Assembly (NCBI RefSeq): GCF_028640845.1
Contig: NC_080540.1
Location: forward strand, 52,124,561-52,188,560
Source: Ahaetulla prasina
Lineage: Eukaryota; Chordata; Lepidosauria; Squamata; Colubridae
DNA: 64,000 bases
Reading direction: 5' to 3'
In this document: piece after piece, positions 43,705-54,829 of the stretch
How the letters are laid out: every line of letters starts with the position of its first letter
Numbering within the stretch: the stretch's first letter is position 1
Notes under the pieces: model-generated
Database searches by the model: none
Seen by the model: only the letters and a program-made list of their open reading frames with translations
What the model was told of the DNA's origin: nothing
Program-made: the position numbers and the translations under genes

Positions 43705-45545
43705 TGCAATAGTTCTGCCTTTGAGTGTATATTTGTTGGAAGTAATTAATCAATATGGAAGGGTCTCAGGGTTTAAAGTGAATCAAAATAAAACAAAAGT
43801 GTTAACCAAAAATATGATTAAGAACCAGAAAGAAAAACTAGAGGAAATAACAGGATTTGAAATTGTAAAAAAGGTTAAATATTTAGGAGTCTTTCTTACT
43901 TATCAAATGGAAAATTGTATAAGAATAACTATGATGTGTTATGGAAAAAAATTCAGAAGGAAATGAATACTTGGAAAAAATTACAATTATCTTTGTTAGG
44001 GAGAATAGCAGCTATAAAAATGAATGTTTTGCCTAAATTCTTGTTCTTGTTTCAGATGATACCAATAATTAAGAAAGATAAAAATTTGGATGAATGGCAG
44101 ATTGGAATTAATAAATTTATATGGGAAGGAAAAAGCGAGAGTCAAAATGAAAATAATGCAAGATACACGGGAAAGAGGAGGATTAAAAATGCCTAATTTA
44201 AAACTGTATTATGAAGCAGTTGTTCTTTCGGTAATAAGTGATTGGTTTAATTTGACGGAGGAAAGGATTTTGAATATAGAAGGTTATGATTTATTATATG
44301 GTTGGCATGCATATTTATTGTATGATAAGAAAGTAGATAAAGCTTTTAAGAATCATGTGTTGAGAATTTCTCTTCTGCGTGTCTGGAAAAATATTATTAT
44401 AAATTAAATTATAAAATTCCTATATGGGTATGTCCTCGCACGCAGTAGAGAATATAAATATAGAACAGGAACAAGAAATGATTACTTATAAAGATCTTTT
44501 ATACAATGAGAGGGGAAATTTACAACTAAAATCTTTGGATACATTAAAAGAAGAAGGGAGGAATTATACTTGGTTTCAATATGGACAGTTAAAGGCTAGA
44601 TGGAAAGAAGATCAGAAAATTGGTATCATTCAAAATGAAGAAAATCTGGTTAAACAAATTAGAAATCAAACTCAGGGGCATATAAAGAGATTGTATACTG
44701 TGTTGATAGAAATAGATTCTGAAAGAGATTTAATAAAGGATTGTATGATAAAATGGGCACAGAATATTCAAGAACCAATAATGTTGGAAACATGGGAAAA
44801 AATTTGGGTTAGAAATGTTAAATTTACATAGCGCAGAATTTAAGGAAAATTTTTATAAGATGTTTTATAGATGGCATTTAGATCCTAAGAAATTATCATG
44901 TATGTATCCAGATATGCAAGCGAAATGTTGGAGATGTAATTGTGATGATGCTACATATTTTCATGTATGGTGGACTTGTAAGAAAATTAAGTCTTTCTGG
45001 ATAAGAATCTGGTGGATTATGCAGAATGTTCTGAAGAAGAAGATAAAGTTTCTACCGCAATTTTTCCTTTTGGGAATAACAACGGACTGTACAGTGATTG
45101 AGACTAAGTTGATTTTGAACTTAATAACAGCAGCACGACTGTTGATTGGACAATATTGGAAGAAAAAAGAATTACCCACAATAGAAGAATGGATATTGAA
45201 AGTTTCCAATTTGGCTGAGATGGCTAAAATCTCAGCCTTCTTGAAAGACAGTACTCAAGAAAAATATTTAAATGAATGGAAGAACTGGATTGATTATATT
45301 CAAAATAGATATCAGTTTAAGAAATTTCGGATTGCTTTTGAATGAAGGATGTTATTTTGATTTTAATGGAAGAAGTCAGGTTATGTGAGAGAAAGATTAT
45401 AATTGTGTTAGATTTTAAAAATTTAATGTATGACTGTTTTGTTTAAGGAACTATACCTTGTGTTTGCTCCGGGAAGTCCGGGGGAGGGGTTTAGGAGGGG
45501 AGGGGAAAAATTTAATTGTTGTAAAACTTTTTAATAAAGATTAGG
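43705..45545 (+). mobile_element. L1 LINE, 3' half of ORF2 and 3' UTR
   Basis: In several broken frames it encodes L1 ORF2 C-terminal motifs: INQYGRVSGFKVNQNKTKVL, KKVKYLGVFLT, KLQLSLLGRIAAIKMNVLPK, FLFQMIPIIKKDK, and TRERGGLKMPNLKLYYEAV. A CWRCNCDDATYFHVWWTC stretch at about 44925-44985 matches the cysteine motif near the L1 C terminus (CxxC…H…C). Frame changes near 43915, 44160, 44410 and 44820 break it. The 3' UTR has a G-rich run (GGGGAGGGGTTTAGGAGGGG-like, 45482-45505), typical of L1, then TTTAATAAAGATT. Confidence 0.87.
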
Positions 45546-45547
45546 AT

Positions 45548-45643
45548 TTCAACTCCCAGAGTTCCTCAGCCAGCAAAGCTGGCTGACAAACTCTAGGAGT
45601 TGAAGTCCACAAGTCTTAAAGGGATCACGGTTGGAGACCCCTG
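45548..45643. mobile_element. hAT palindromic MITE, half copy
   Basis: Matches the right two thirds of the MITE at 26965-27098: ACTCCCAGAGTTCCTCAGCC, CAGCAAAGCTGGCTG, ending GGTTGGAGACCCCTG. The left end is missing where the L1 tail abuts. Confidence 0.8.
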
Positions 45644-47555
45644 CTTTAGAGATAACAGAATTGTTATGAACAGCCATAGAAATTTGATAAATCATTTGAT
45701 CAGTCAATAAACTAAGCAAGAGCTTGAGGAAGCTCTATACCTATGTGAAGAAAATGATATTTGTGAAAATGCAGAGTTTAGGGGCAGAGCTGGGAAAGGC
45801 TAGAGGAAGGAATGGAGAAAGCACATACATAAGGAGAAATTGACTCCTTTGTAGACAGCCAGGCCAAACTTTGTATAACATAGCTGATTATTTAGTCAAA
45901 GGGTGAAGCTGATGTTAATAAAAATGTAACATATAAAGTACATGAGTACTGGAGACAGGATAAAAATGAGGAGACTGTGAATTATAGTCCTACTTTAGGC
46001 ATGAAAGCAGCCTCTCGCTCCCAGTCCAATTTACCTTGATACAGAGAAATATGAGGAGGAAAGAGTATTAGATATGTTTGCCTCTTTTAGTTATTTATAA
46101 AAATAATAGAGGGGATTTTTTAAAAATAAAATAAAAGTTAGTCTATCTCATCAATTCAGTAATGAGATGGTGGGAGGGGGGGCGTTAACTCCTTAATCCT
46201 ATGGAGAAATCGTCCACACTATGATACTCATCTAATTTTCAGTCTCCATAATAGATAATCAAAATTATATGCATATTGCTTATCATTAATATCATATATA
46301 ATTTATTCATTACCTATTTTTAATAAATTTCATGATGCAGTGTGTCTTGTCTCTTCTTTCACAGTCCTTGTGAGTCTTTAAGATAAAAGAAATCTACATA
46401 AACAAATATGAAAATAACCTTCATAAAAAACTGAACTTATGTATCACTAAATAAAGAGAAAATATTATAGTAATTATACATGTATTCTTTCTAACTGTTG
46501 CCTGTCTTATCTCTTTAATAATGTTAGGTAAATTCCAAATATATTTTAACGTTCAACTTTATAGTCAAAATCTTTGGGATTGAGACAATTAAAATTTGTC
46601 AGGCTCTTTCAGTTGGCTATGATTGTCCAAGTCTCAAAGTTAAAAGACACATTTATAGAAATCAAAACGATAATTTGGAATGTTAAACTAATAGGGTCAA
46701 AATTAAGAATTAAAAATCGCAAAACATTGTTAATCTTACAGTAATAATTGTGTAAATAAATATAATGTAAATATAAGTACTTATAAGAATAATTGAACAA
46801 AAATAGAGAATATATATATATCTTGATACAGAAAGCTGTAAAATAATATATAATGTAATGTTATGTTGGTCATGTTTTTTAATGTGTTTTTGTCTTTATC
46901 GTATTTTTTTTCCTTCTGTTTTTAATAGTTAAAAGCTTAATAAAAATTATTCTTAAAAAAGACACATTTATAAGAACCTAAGGATTAACTAGATCTTGCA
47001 TTTAGTATTCAGATGCCTCTGAAAGCTATAATATATTGTTTCATTATTTTTTCTATACAATCAGAAACTAATTCCTTGTGTGTCTAATCATAGTTGGACA
47101 AATAAAGTTTTCAAATAACTCTTACCATTAAGCATAATTTCATAATAGTAGAAAATATATTTAGGCCTGTCTTAGTAATGAAGCCTCACATTTATTTTTC
47201 ATTTTGTATCATTATTTTCTACCACAGTTGGGAGAAATGTATTTTTATTATTCATACTGACTTTTTTTGGTAGCAATTCTATAAACCATTTTAATGTCAG
47301 GAGAACATCTTCTAGAGTTGATGAATCAACATTTCAACAATAGTAACATTATTATTAACACAATAATAAAGTTCAATAAATAAACTTTCATAGATCAGGA
47401 TCAGTAATAAAGGGTGTGCTGGATGCATAGATTTGTGCCCTGATATCTCAAATTAAAAATACTCTTCTCATCAGTGGCATCTACTTGACATCTTTGAGAT
47501 TTCTTATAGCTGGAGATGGCTAAAAGTGCTGGTTTAATAAATTTGGAATGCTTAG
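45644..47555. other. no recognised gene; possible L1 tail
   Basis: AT-rich DNA. 46860-46960 (TTATGTTGGTCATG…TTAATAAAAATTATTCTTAAA) could be an L1-type 3' tail, but this is weak. Otherwise nothing I can support. Confidence 0.3.
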
Positions 47556-47794
47556 AAGGTGGTATAGCACTTAGCAATAGCACTCAGACTTATATACTGC
47601 TTCACAGTGCTTTGCAGCCCTCTAAGTGGTCAAGCAGTCAGCATATTCCCCCTCCCCCCTACAATTTGGGTCCTCATTTTACCAATGAAAGGATGAGCCA
47701 ACTTTGAGCTGGTCAGGATCAAACTGCTGGCAGGTGACAGAAACAGCCTGCAAAATAGCATTTTAACCATTGTGCCACCACTGCTCTTTATACA
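47556..47794 (-). mobile_element. Sauria-type SINE, minus strand
   Basis: The plus strand shows the complement of the SINE: CACTTAGCAATAGCACTCAG (tail), ATATACTGCTTCACAGTGCT, CCTCATTTTACCAATGA, and ATTGTGCCACCACTGCTC (head). Moderately diverged. Confidence 0.82.
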
Positions 47795-47884
47795 AGGATA
47801 TTAAAATGTTGGTGCTTATGGTGCTTTCCCTTTATAAAGGGAAAAAGAGAAGAAAGTGCTATCCCATGTGTTGATTCCCAGTCA

Positions 47885-48376
47885 CACAATTATCATGGCT
47901 TAGGACCGGGATACTTACGGGACCGTCTACTGCCATCTTGTACCTCCCATTGACCTGTGCGTTCTCATAGAGAGGGACTCCTTAGGGTGCCGTCAGCCAA
48001 GCAATATCGACTGGCGGCCCCCAGGGAAAGGGCCTTCTCTGTGGGGGCTCCTACCCTGTGGAACGAACTTCCCCCTGGACTTCGACAACTACCAGACCTT
48101 CGGACCTTTTGCCGCGAACTTAAGACTTTTTTATTCCATCACACAGGACTGGCTTGAATTTTAATTTTTTAGTTGATTTTATGGGTTTTAATTTTTATTA
48201 ATTTTATAGGGCTTGATTGTATTTTAAAATTGGGCCATATTTAATAAGTTTTTTAATGTCTGTTTTTAGTATTGCATGTGTTTTCATTGTATTTTATCTT
48301 GGCTGTAAACCGCCCTGAGTCCTTCCGGAGAAAGGCGGTATACAAATTAAAATATTATTATTATTATTATTATTAA
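47885..48376 (+). mobile_element. L2-type LINE 3' end
   Basis: The frame 47957-48157 encodes LAAPRERAFSVGAPTLWNEL, then PPGLRQLPDLRTFCRELKT, the end of the L2-type reverse transcriptase. The 3' UTR ends CCGCCCTGAGTCCTTCCGGA and TATACAAATTAAAATATT followed by (ATT)n. It is the same family as 8471-11130. Confidence 0.85.
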
Positions 48377-48920
48377 TGTATATTCCTCAATGTATTCCTC
48401 AATTCCTCAAATAAGAACTTTGAATTGTAATGACTTTGTCAGGTAGTCATGAATTGGTTGGACTTGGCAACCCTTAATGCACAAAGCCCATTTCAAGCAA
48501 GGGTTAATTTAATTATTTAACACTACTTTGAGACAACCAGGAAAATCTAAAAAAACCAAATGTGGCCTAGTCCCCTTCTCTATCAAAATGCCATTACTGT
48601 CACCATCCCTTACTATGATGGCAAGCTATCTTCTGTTGTGTTGTGAGCTCTTGAAAACATATATCACTCTTCTAGCTGATTATATCAATGAAAAACTGGA
48701 AAAGGAGAGGAACAATGATATTTCAGGGGTGTGTGTGTGTTTGTGTGTTCTGTTGGTTTTATGTTTTGTCTGGTTTCTTTTTTCCCTTCCTAAACTAGTT
48801 GCATTTTCTGCTCAGGTTATTTATTGTTGAAATTGTATTGTATTACAATATTTTTAAGGATAGTATTGCTATCCCAGAATAGGACAGTGACATTTTTTTC
48901 TGTCACGAAGAAAAATAGGG
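48377..48920. other. no recognised gene
   Basis: Unique-looking DNA with a short (GT)n at 48728-48745. The 100-codon plus-strand frame overlaps it and has no domain. Confidence 0.35.
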
Positions 48921-48928
48921 GTCTTGTC

Positions 48929-49065
48929 CAGTGGTAGGATTCAAGTAATTTAACAACCGGTTCTCTGCCCTAATAATTTCTCCCAACAACCAGTGTGCCA
49001 AACTGCTCAGAAAGTTAACAACCAGTTCTCCCGAAGTGGTGCGAACTGGCTGAATCCCACCACTG
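48929..49065. mobile_element. hAT MITE with perfect 8-bp duplication
   Basis: Begins CAGTGGTAGGATTCAA and ends TGAATCCCACCACTG; GTCTTGTC flanks it on both sides (48921-48928, 49066-49073). The 137-bp body repeats AACAACC(G/A)GTTCTC. Confidence 0.9.
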
Positions 49066-49379
49066 GTCTTGTCCATATTGAAAATTTGAGAATATCTATA
49101 GCATCCTATCAATATTGTTCTTCATACTTCTGTATTCTTTTCTTTTTTCTTTTTTTACAAAAAAACAAAAAACCAGATAAGAAACATTTTAAATATGTGT
49201 AGATATAACAAGTTCTACCCAGCTTGGTGAAGGAATTATGGATTGTACTGTAGATATAGTTGTAAAAATAAATAATGGCTTATCATGGGCAAAATATTTC
49301 TTCTTCATGCATTTTTGCAATAATAATTGTTCCTTAAAAAAGCGTGTATCTTGAAAAAACTTTAAAAACTTAAAAATGA

Positions 49380-49700
49380 CCCTTCAGATCTTGCTCTTTG
49401 AAATGAATAGATTAACCTTGATGATTAAAGAAAGAGAAGATTCAGAATATTTTAAGATATGGGATAAATTCTACCATTGGTTAAAAAAAAGGTATAGATT
49501 AGCAATGGATAATTATATAAGAAAATGGTATAATTAGAATAGTGTATTTGTGGGAAAAAAACAATAGTTTAAACTGAAGAAAGAAAAAACAATAAAAAGA
49601 TGGAGCCATGAAGAAAACACCGAGATGTCACACGGAAGGAATGACTGATGTACTAAATGTTTGCTTGTTTATAAAATAAAAAAACTTTTTTTAAAAAAGA
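49380..49700 (+). mobile_element. L1-type LINE 3' end fragment
   Basis: Short frames encode FKIWDKFYHWLKKRYRLAM, resembling the extreme C terminus of L1 ORF2, followed by a 3' UTR ending (ATAAAA)n. It is decayed and lacks the 5' part. Confidence 0.45.
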
Positions 49701-49802
49701 TCTTGCTCTTTGAAAAAGATTCTGCACAGATAAGGACAAATCCATTTCTTACTTTTATATTATAAATTATAAGAACCTTTTATATATGCTGAATACTGTT
49801 AA

Positions 49803-49996
49803 AGACCTGTGGTGGCACAGTGGTTAGAATGCAGTATTGCAGGCTAGTTCAAACCTGACTAGCTCAAGGTTGATTCAGCCTTCCATCTTTCTGAGATCAA
49901 TAAAATGAGGACTCAGATTTTTTGCGGGGAGGGGCAATATACTGATACTGTAAACTGCTTAGAGAGTGCGGTAAAGCATTATGAAGTGATATATAA
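49803..49996 (+). mobile_element. Sauria-type SINE, interrupted
   Basis: GTGGTGGCACAGTGGTTAGA, GACTCAGATTTTTTGCGGGG, GTAAACTGCTTAGAGAGTGC and GTGATATATAAG. Its expected end (CTAGGTGCTATTGCCAT) appears only at 50325-50342, after a second SINE and a (TA)n array, so a nested insertion is likely. Confidence 0.82.
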
Positions 49997-50205
49997 GGGC
50001 CTCTGTGGCTCAGGCTGCTAATGCAATCTGTTATTAACAGCAGCAGCCTGCAATTACTGCAGGTTCTAGTCCCACCAGGCCCAAGGTTGACTCAGCCTTC
50101 CATCCTTTATAAGGTAGGTAAAATGAGGACCCAGATTGTTGGGGGCAATAAGTTGACTTCGTATATAAATATACAAATAGGATGAAGACTATTGCTAAAA
50201 TAGTG
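49997..50205 (+). mobile_element. second SINE, nested in the first
   Basis: Head GGCCTCTGTGGCTCAGGCTG with box B GGTTCTAGTCCCACC, then CTCAGCCTTCCATCC and ATTGTTGGGGGCAATAAG. The 3' end (ATAGGATGAAGACTATTGCT) differs from the first SINE, so it is another subfamily. Confidence 0.78.
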
Positions 50206-50213
50206 TGTGTATG

Positions 50214-50310
<97 letters not shown>

Positions 50311-50326
50311 ATCAATCAATCAATCT
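50206..50326. repeat. (TA)n array followed by (CAAT)n
   Basis: About 90 bp of uninterrupted TA (50218-50308) between TGTATG repeats and (CAAT)n. All frames over it (IYIYIY) are artefacts. Long (TA)n can extrude cruciforms and is hard to sequence, so its length may be uncertain. Confidence 0.95.
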
Positions 50327-50514
50327 AGGTGCTATTGCCATCATATTTCCACATAGTAATTGCATTTTCTACCACAGATTTAAGACTTGGGCAATTATAA
50401 TGTTGTTGTTATTATTAATTATTATTGTTAATTATTATAAAGTAAATGTTTGTGTTTCTTCTTATCCTTATGGGTGGCATATGTCTGCCTTAATTTTGTG
50501 TACTCTGCCAGAGG
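50327..50514. other. SINE remainder and unassigned DNA
   Basis: The first bases complete the outer SINE. The rest is AT-rich with no feature. Confidence 0.4.
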
Positions 50515-50910
50515 CCTAGGAGTTTGAGAGTTCTGTGTAGGATCTTAACTGTTCCTAGCACTTCACTCTTCTGGACAGAGAACTCTGATATTGTTCCTGG
50601 GATTTATTGCAACCATTTGGCCTTTATTTTCCTCATCCTCTATAGTTCCTCCTTCAGGCTCTGGTACATCTCCAGCTTCTCATGTTCCTTCTTCCTGATG
50701 TTGCTGTCACTTGACACCTACCTACATCTATCACCACTGTTGTCTTTTAGTCCTTGTCTACTATCACTAGGCCTGGTTGATTGCAAGTACTTATCTGCTT
50801 GTCTGTCTGGATCACACAATGTTTGCTACTTGCTTGTGCTGTTCATTGTATCTGTGCCTTTCAAAATATTTATGAAACCCATCTGGATGATCTTTTGCAT
50901 GGCCACAATA
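50515..50910 (-). mobile_element. R4/Rex6-type LINE, endonuclease-domain fragment
   Basis: Same family as 3965-4290: the complement of CTTCTTCCTGATGTTGCTGT encodes the SDSNIRKKE region. Upstream on the minus strand a decayed YNEQHKQVANIV (YxRHNQVAxIV in relatives) is visible. Many stops. Confidence 0.7.
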
Positions 50911-52484
50911 AGTAATATATGGAAGTATTTGCTCACTAGGTATTAAAAATATCCTGTAAATTACTTATTTTTGTTCCATTATACATTTTGAAGACTTGTT
51001 TATTAGCATTACTATGTCTTCAAAGATTTTGATTTTACATTAATATATACTTGTCCAATCCATCTCTTTCTTTTGTGAAGGCCTTTTTTCTTGTTGAAAG
51101 ATATGATTGTCTGACAAAAAGCTCATTTAAATTGAAAAAAAATTGATTTTTTTAAATGCTTGAAAAAGAGAAAAGCCATCCTTTTCATTTTATTCTTTAA
51201 TGTTATTAATTTAATATCTTATGTTTCTGCATCGTTTGTGAAGTCATATTTGGTAAAAAATATATTACTTTTGTGTGATATTTCAGAGTTTCTACTTGCT
51301 AAGATAATTGCAGGATATGGCTTTTGTACCTAATGGAAATGAAAACCAACATGATACACCATATATATCTCATGCTGGTATTCAGGATGCGGGTGGGGGG
51401 AAATCTGTGTATTTCCCTATAAATTTCTTCCTAGCTAGAATAAAATTCATATGATACATATACCCCAGGAAAAGTTGCTTGAAAATCCTAACTTCTCAGG
51501 AGCTCAAGAGCCAGATGCTTCTCGATCACAGATTTAATTAACAAAGCAACCTTCCTCTGAAAATCTGGCTGGTCTCATAACTTTTCAAAAGGACAATTGT
51601 TTTTCCTGAAAGCTTTTTCTTTTCTTTTTTTCTTTCTCTTTTCTTGTTTTTTGGAAATTTAGCTTAAGTAGATGCCAACTTTTGAATTTTTCCTTCATGT
51701 TGTTTTGATTTTAGATTGGATTATTTTTAATTATGTTTTATATAATAGACACAATACTTTTATTATTTTAAAAGTGTCTCTGGACTAAGTTGGGCTTTGG
51801 GCTTTACTAGTAAAGTTTTGGGCTTTACTATGTTTTACTTGTTTCTGCATATCCCTGAGAATAAACAGATCAATAAATACAAAATTAAAGAGCAAGTGAA
51901 CTAGTTCAGGGATATGAGGAAGGTTTAAAAAAGAATGAAAGGATTTCTATGAAGTAGACCCAATTGATAAGTCCCTTCATCTTGAGTGTCTTTATTTACT
52001 TTCAAAACCATGTTTGTGTCTGTGATACACCGTTTATCAGGATTTCCAAACAGAGTAAGCCTTGCTTCACATAACCAGATTACTATGGTGTTGGTACTCT
52101 GTAATGTTCTAATCTATTGTACTAAATCTCTGATTTATCTCTTTGAAGTTCAGTTTCACATCATACAAGTCAGGGTTTTTTTTTCCCTGTATAAATTTAA
52201 ACATTCCAGAAGACAGTTAATTTTATGTTTACATTTTGATTATTTTTTCTTATTTTTTTTCTTCTTACGTAGTAAAGCAATACAAGTATACTTTTTTAAA
52301 AAAGAAAGAAACAATATTTACAACCTGTCAGGGCCTTAGGTTAGATCAGACTAGGAATTCAATGTCATGTAAGTTAGTACTATTTCTATTGTACAACTAT
52401 AATAACAGAATCTTGCAGGTCAGAAGACACTTGTTCTTTCCCTACCTTTATTTTCATAAGAACTAGGGAAGAGCTTGTCTGAGA
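50911..52484. other. no recognised gene
   Basis: AT-rich, unique-looking DNA. TTTTCTTTTC patches near 51620. The 117-codon frame at 51986-52339 is hydrophobic and without a domain. A short inverted match links CAGGATTTCCAAACAGAGTA (52038) with TACTCTGCTTGAAAATCCTG (53229-53249) on the other strand. Confidence 0.35.
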
Positions 52485-53034
52485 CCAAGATCAAATGAGG
52501 TACTAATACCACTCTATAAAGTCTTAGTAAGACCACACCTAGAGTACTGCATCCAGTTTTGGTCACTACAGTATAAAGAAGATGTTGAGACTCTAGAAAG
52601 AGTGCAGAGAAGAGCAACCAAGATGATTAGTGGACTGGAGGCTAAAACATACGATACACGGTTGCAGGAACTGGGCAGGGCTAGTCTGGTGAAGAGAAGG
52701 ATCAGGGGAGACATGATAGCAGTGTTCCAATATTTGAAGGGCTACCACAGAGAGGAAGGGGTCAAGCTATTTTCCAAAGCACCTAAAGGCTAGGCAAGGA
52801 ATAATAGATGGAAACTGAACAAGAAGAGATTCAACCTGGAAATAAGGAGAAATTTTCTGACAGTGAGAGCAATCAACCAATGGAACAGAGGTTGCCTTCA
52901 GAAGTTATGGGAGCTTCATCACTGGAAGCTTTCAAGAAGAGATTGGGCTGCCATCTGTCAAAAATGGTGTAGGTCTGCTTGGGTGGGAGGTTGGACTAGA
53001 TGACCTACAAGGTCCCTTCCAAATTTGTTAATAT
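52485..53034 (+). mobile_element. CR1 LINE 3' end
   Basis: Encodes LEYCIQFWSLQYKEDVETLE, then RVQRRATKMISGLEAKTYDT, RLQELGRASLVKRRIRGDMI and AVFQYLKG, the C-terminal part of CR1 ORF2. A stop at 52791 ends the frame. The 3' end GGTTGGACTAGATGACCTAC and AAGGTCCCTTCCAA is the classical CR1 end. Confidence 0.92.
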
Positions 53035-54401
53035 GCATCTGAGACCTTTATTCATATTACATACTTGGCTCAGACTATCTTCTCTGTCCATTGTGTCGGT
53101 AGCAACTCTTCCTCCTTGTATGATGTGAAACGGAACTTCACAGAGATAAAGCAGAAATTTGATACGTTAGATTTGGGCATTGCAAAGTACCATCCCCATA
53201 GTAATCTACTTATCTGAAGCAAGGCTTACTCTGCTTGAAAATCCTGATAAACAGTTTGCCACAGACACAAACAATACGGACACTTCCTCCTGTCATTCAA
53301 GACCATTTCCTCTGCTTTCTATATAACGTAGCAAAAGCAGCAAAAATATTATCTCAGGTTGAATAGGCCGAGAATGTGGTTGCAAATAATTCATACATAA
53401 TTGATTAATTATTTTCTTATTTGCCATGTGTAGGCTTTGGTCTCTGAGAGTACTTCATGATTAGTGTTCGGTTCCAATAGATTTTTCATATTTGTAAAAC
53501 ATTTTGACTTGCATCTCACCATGAATTTCCTTCAGTTGATATGTAGAAGTCCTGTCAAATGTTTGCTTTTATTTCTTGGAACAATATTGCCAGGAAGGAA
53601 TTGGAGATAGAATACTAGCACAGAAATTCCTGGAAATTTAGTAGAGCTGAAATCCTATATATGTATTTTATTTATTTTATTGAAAAGCAGTTCCCAAATT
53701 GGATTAAAATTCATCTTGCTAGTATACAAGATTTTGCATTGCCCTGTTATAAAAGCAAGACATAATTCCTCTCTATGTTGTAAAATAATGTATATCTTTA
53801 TCTGCAACTTGTTTGAAATTTTATAAACAGTTGACTTCATTAGATTATGCAAGGCTGAAAAAGATGGTGAATGAATATGTAATCTGCCAAGCCATGTTTT
53901 AGAGGGCATTACTTTTTTGTGACATTGAAGATGAAGGTGAAGCTAATTTATTACTTCTGCCAACCAAATAAAACTGATAATGGGGGAGCTTATATGATTT
54001 GATCCATGCAAATGACAAACCCTGAGCTGGAAGCTGGCTAGTTGCAACCTCCACCATGAAGGCTTCACTTCTAATGGTACACAGTGAGTAACACTGTGAT
54101 GGTCATGAAAGCAGACAGCGGATTAAATTCCAAGTTTCATTTGTGGAAGTCAAGGTCTAACATGCAATATGTCATGTCTGATTATTTAATTTTAAAGAAA
54201 ATGCTATTTTGTTGTTACTCTGGTTGCTGCTCTGCGATTGTCAGCAGTTCCCTTCATCTTCCATACACAAATTTAAAGCAGAGATTAAAAAAACTAAATT
54301 AGTTTTCCATTAATCTGAGCCACAGTAAAAGAACAGCATTATCACTACACCAAAGGCTCCTCCTGTAGTGCTGTTAAAGTATGTGTGTGTGGTGTGTGTA
54401 T
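53035..54401. other. no recognised gene
   Basis: Unique-looking AT-rich DNA. Contains a TG-rich run at 54380-54410 next to the Penelope-like element. Confidence 0.35.
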
Positions 54402-54452
54402 GTTGGTCTTTGGTTATTCGGGTTTTCTCCCGCGTAAAATTGGAAGTGTCTT

Positions 54453-54490
54453 GGCGACGTTTCGACAAATTCTCATTCGTCATCTTCAGG
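54453..54490 (-). ncRNA. hammerhead-like stem-loop in Penelope-like repeat
   Basis: On the minus strand: CCTGAAGA, U, a stem of seven pairs (GACGAAT with ATTTGTC, one G·U) around GAGA, then GAAACGTCGCC. The stem is kept in the copy at 56729-56766 (GACGAA with TTCGTC) despite base changes. A hammerhead core would be CUGANGA…GAAA; the extra U is unusual. Confidence 0.4.
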
Positions 54491-54829
54491 CTTCAACTTC
54501 ATGCTTCTGGGAGCAATGTGTGATTGCAGCTGTTTCTTCCTTTTAAACTGCTAGTGGGGGTTTGAACTGATTGGATGGGGTTTTTTTTTGTCCTCTGATT
54601 GGCTGGGGGTGTGTCCTGTTTGGGTGGGGGCTTGATTGTGCTCAGATTAGTCTGAGTTGCAGGGGGATTTGAGCTGGTGAGCCGCACTGCTGTTGTTTGT
54701 CTTTGTGTTTGTAGTCGTGCTACATCTTCATAATGGGTGTCAGTCAGCTGCATGTATGGATTGGAGGGGTTTGAAATGGCTAATGTTGCAGCTGCGGTCT
54801 GGCTTCTGGTCCTTGGTCATGCTTCGTGA

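Noticed and set aside
50034..50519. IYIYIY frames on both strands
   Set aside because: Translation of the (TA)n array.
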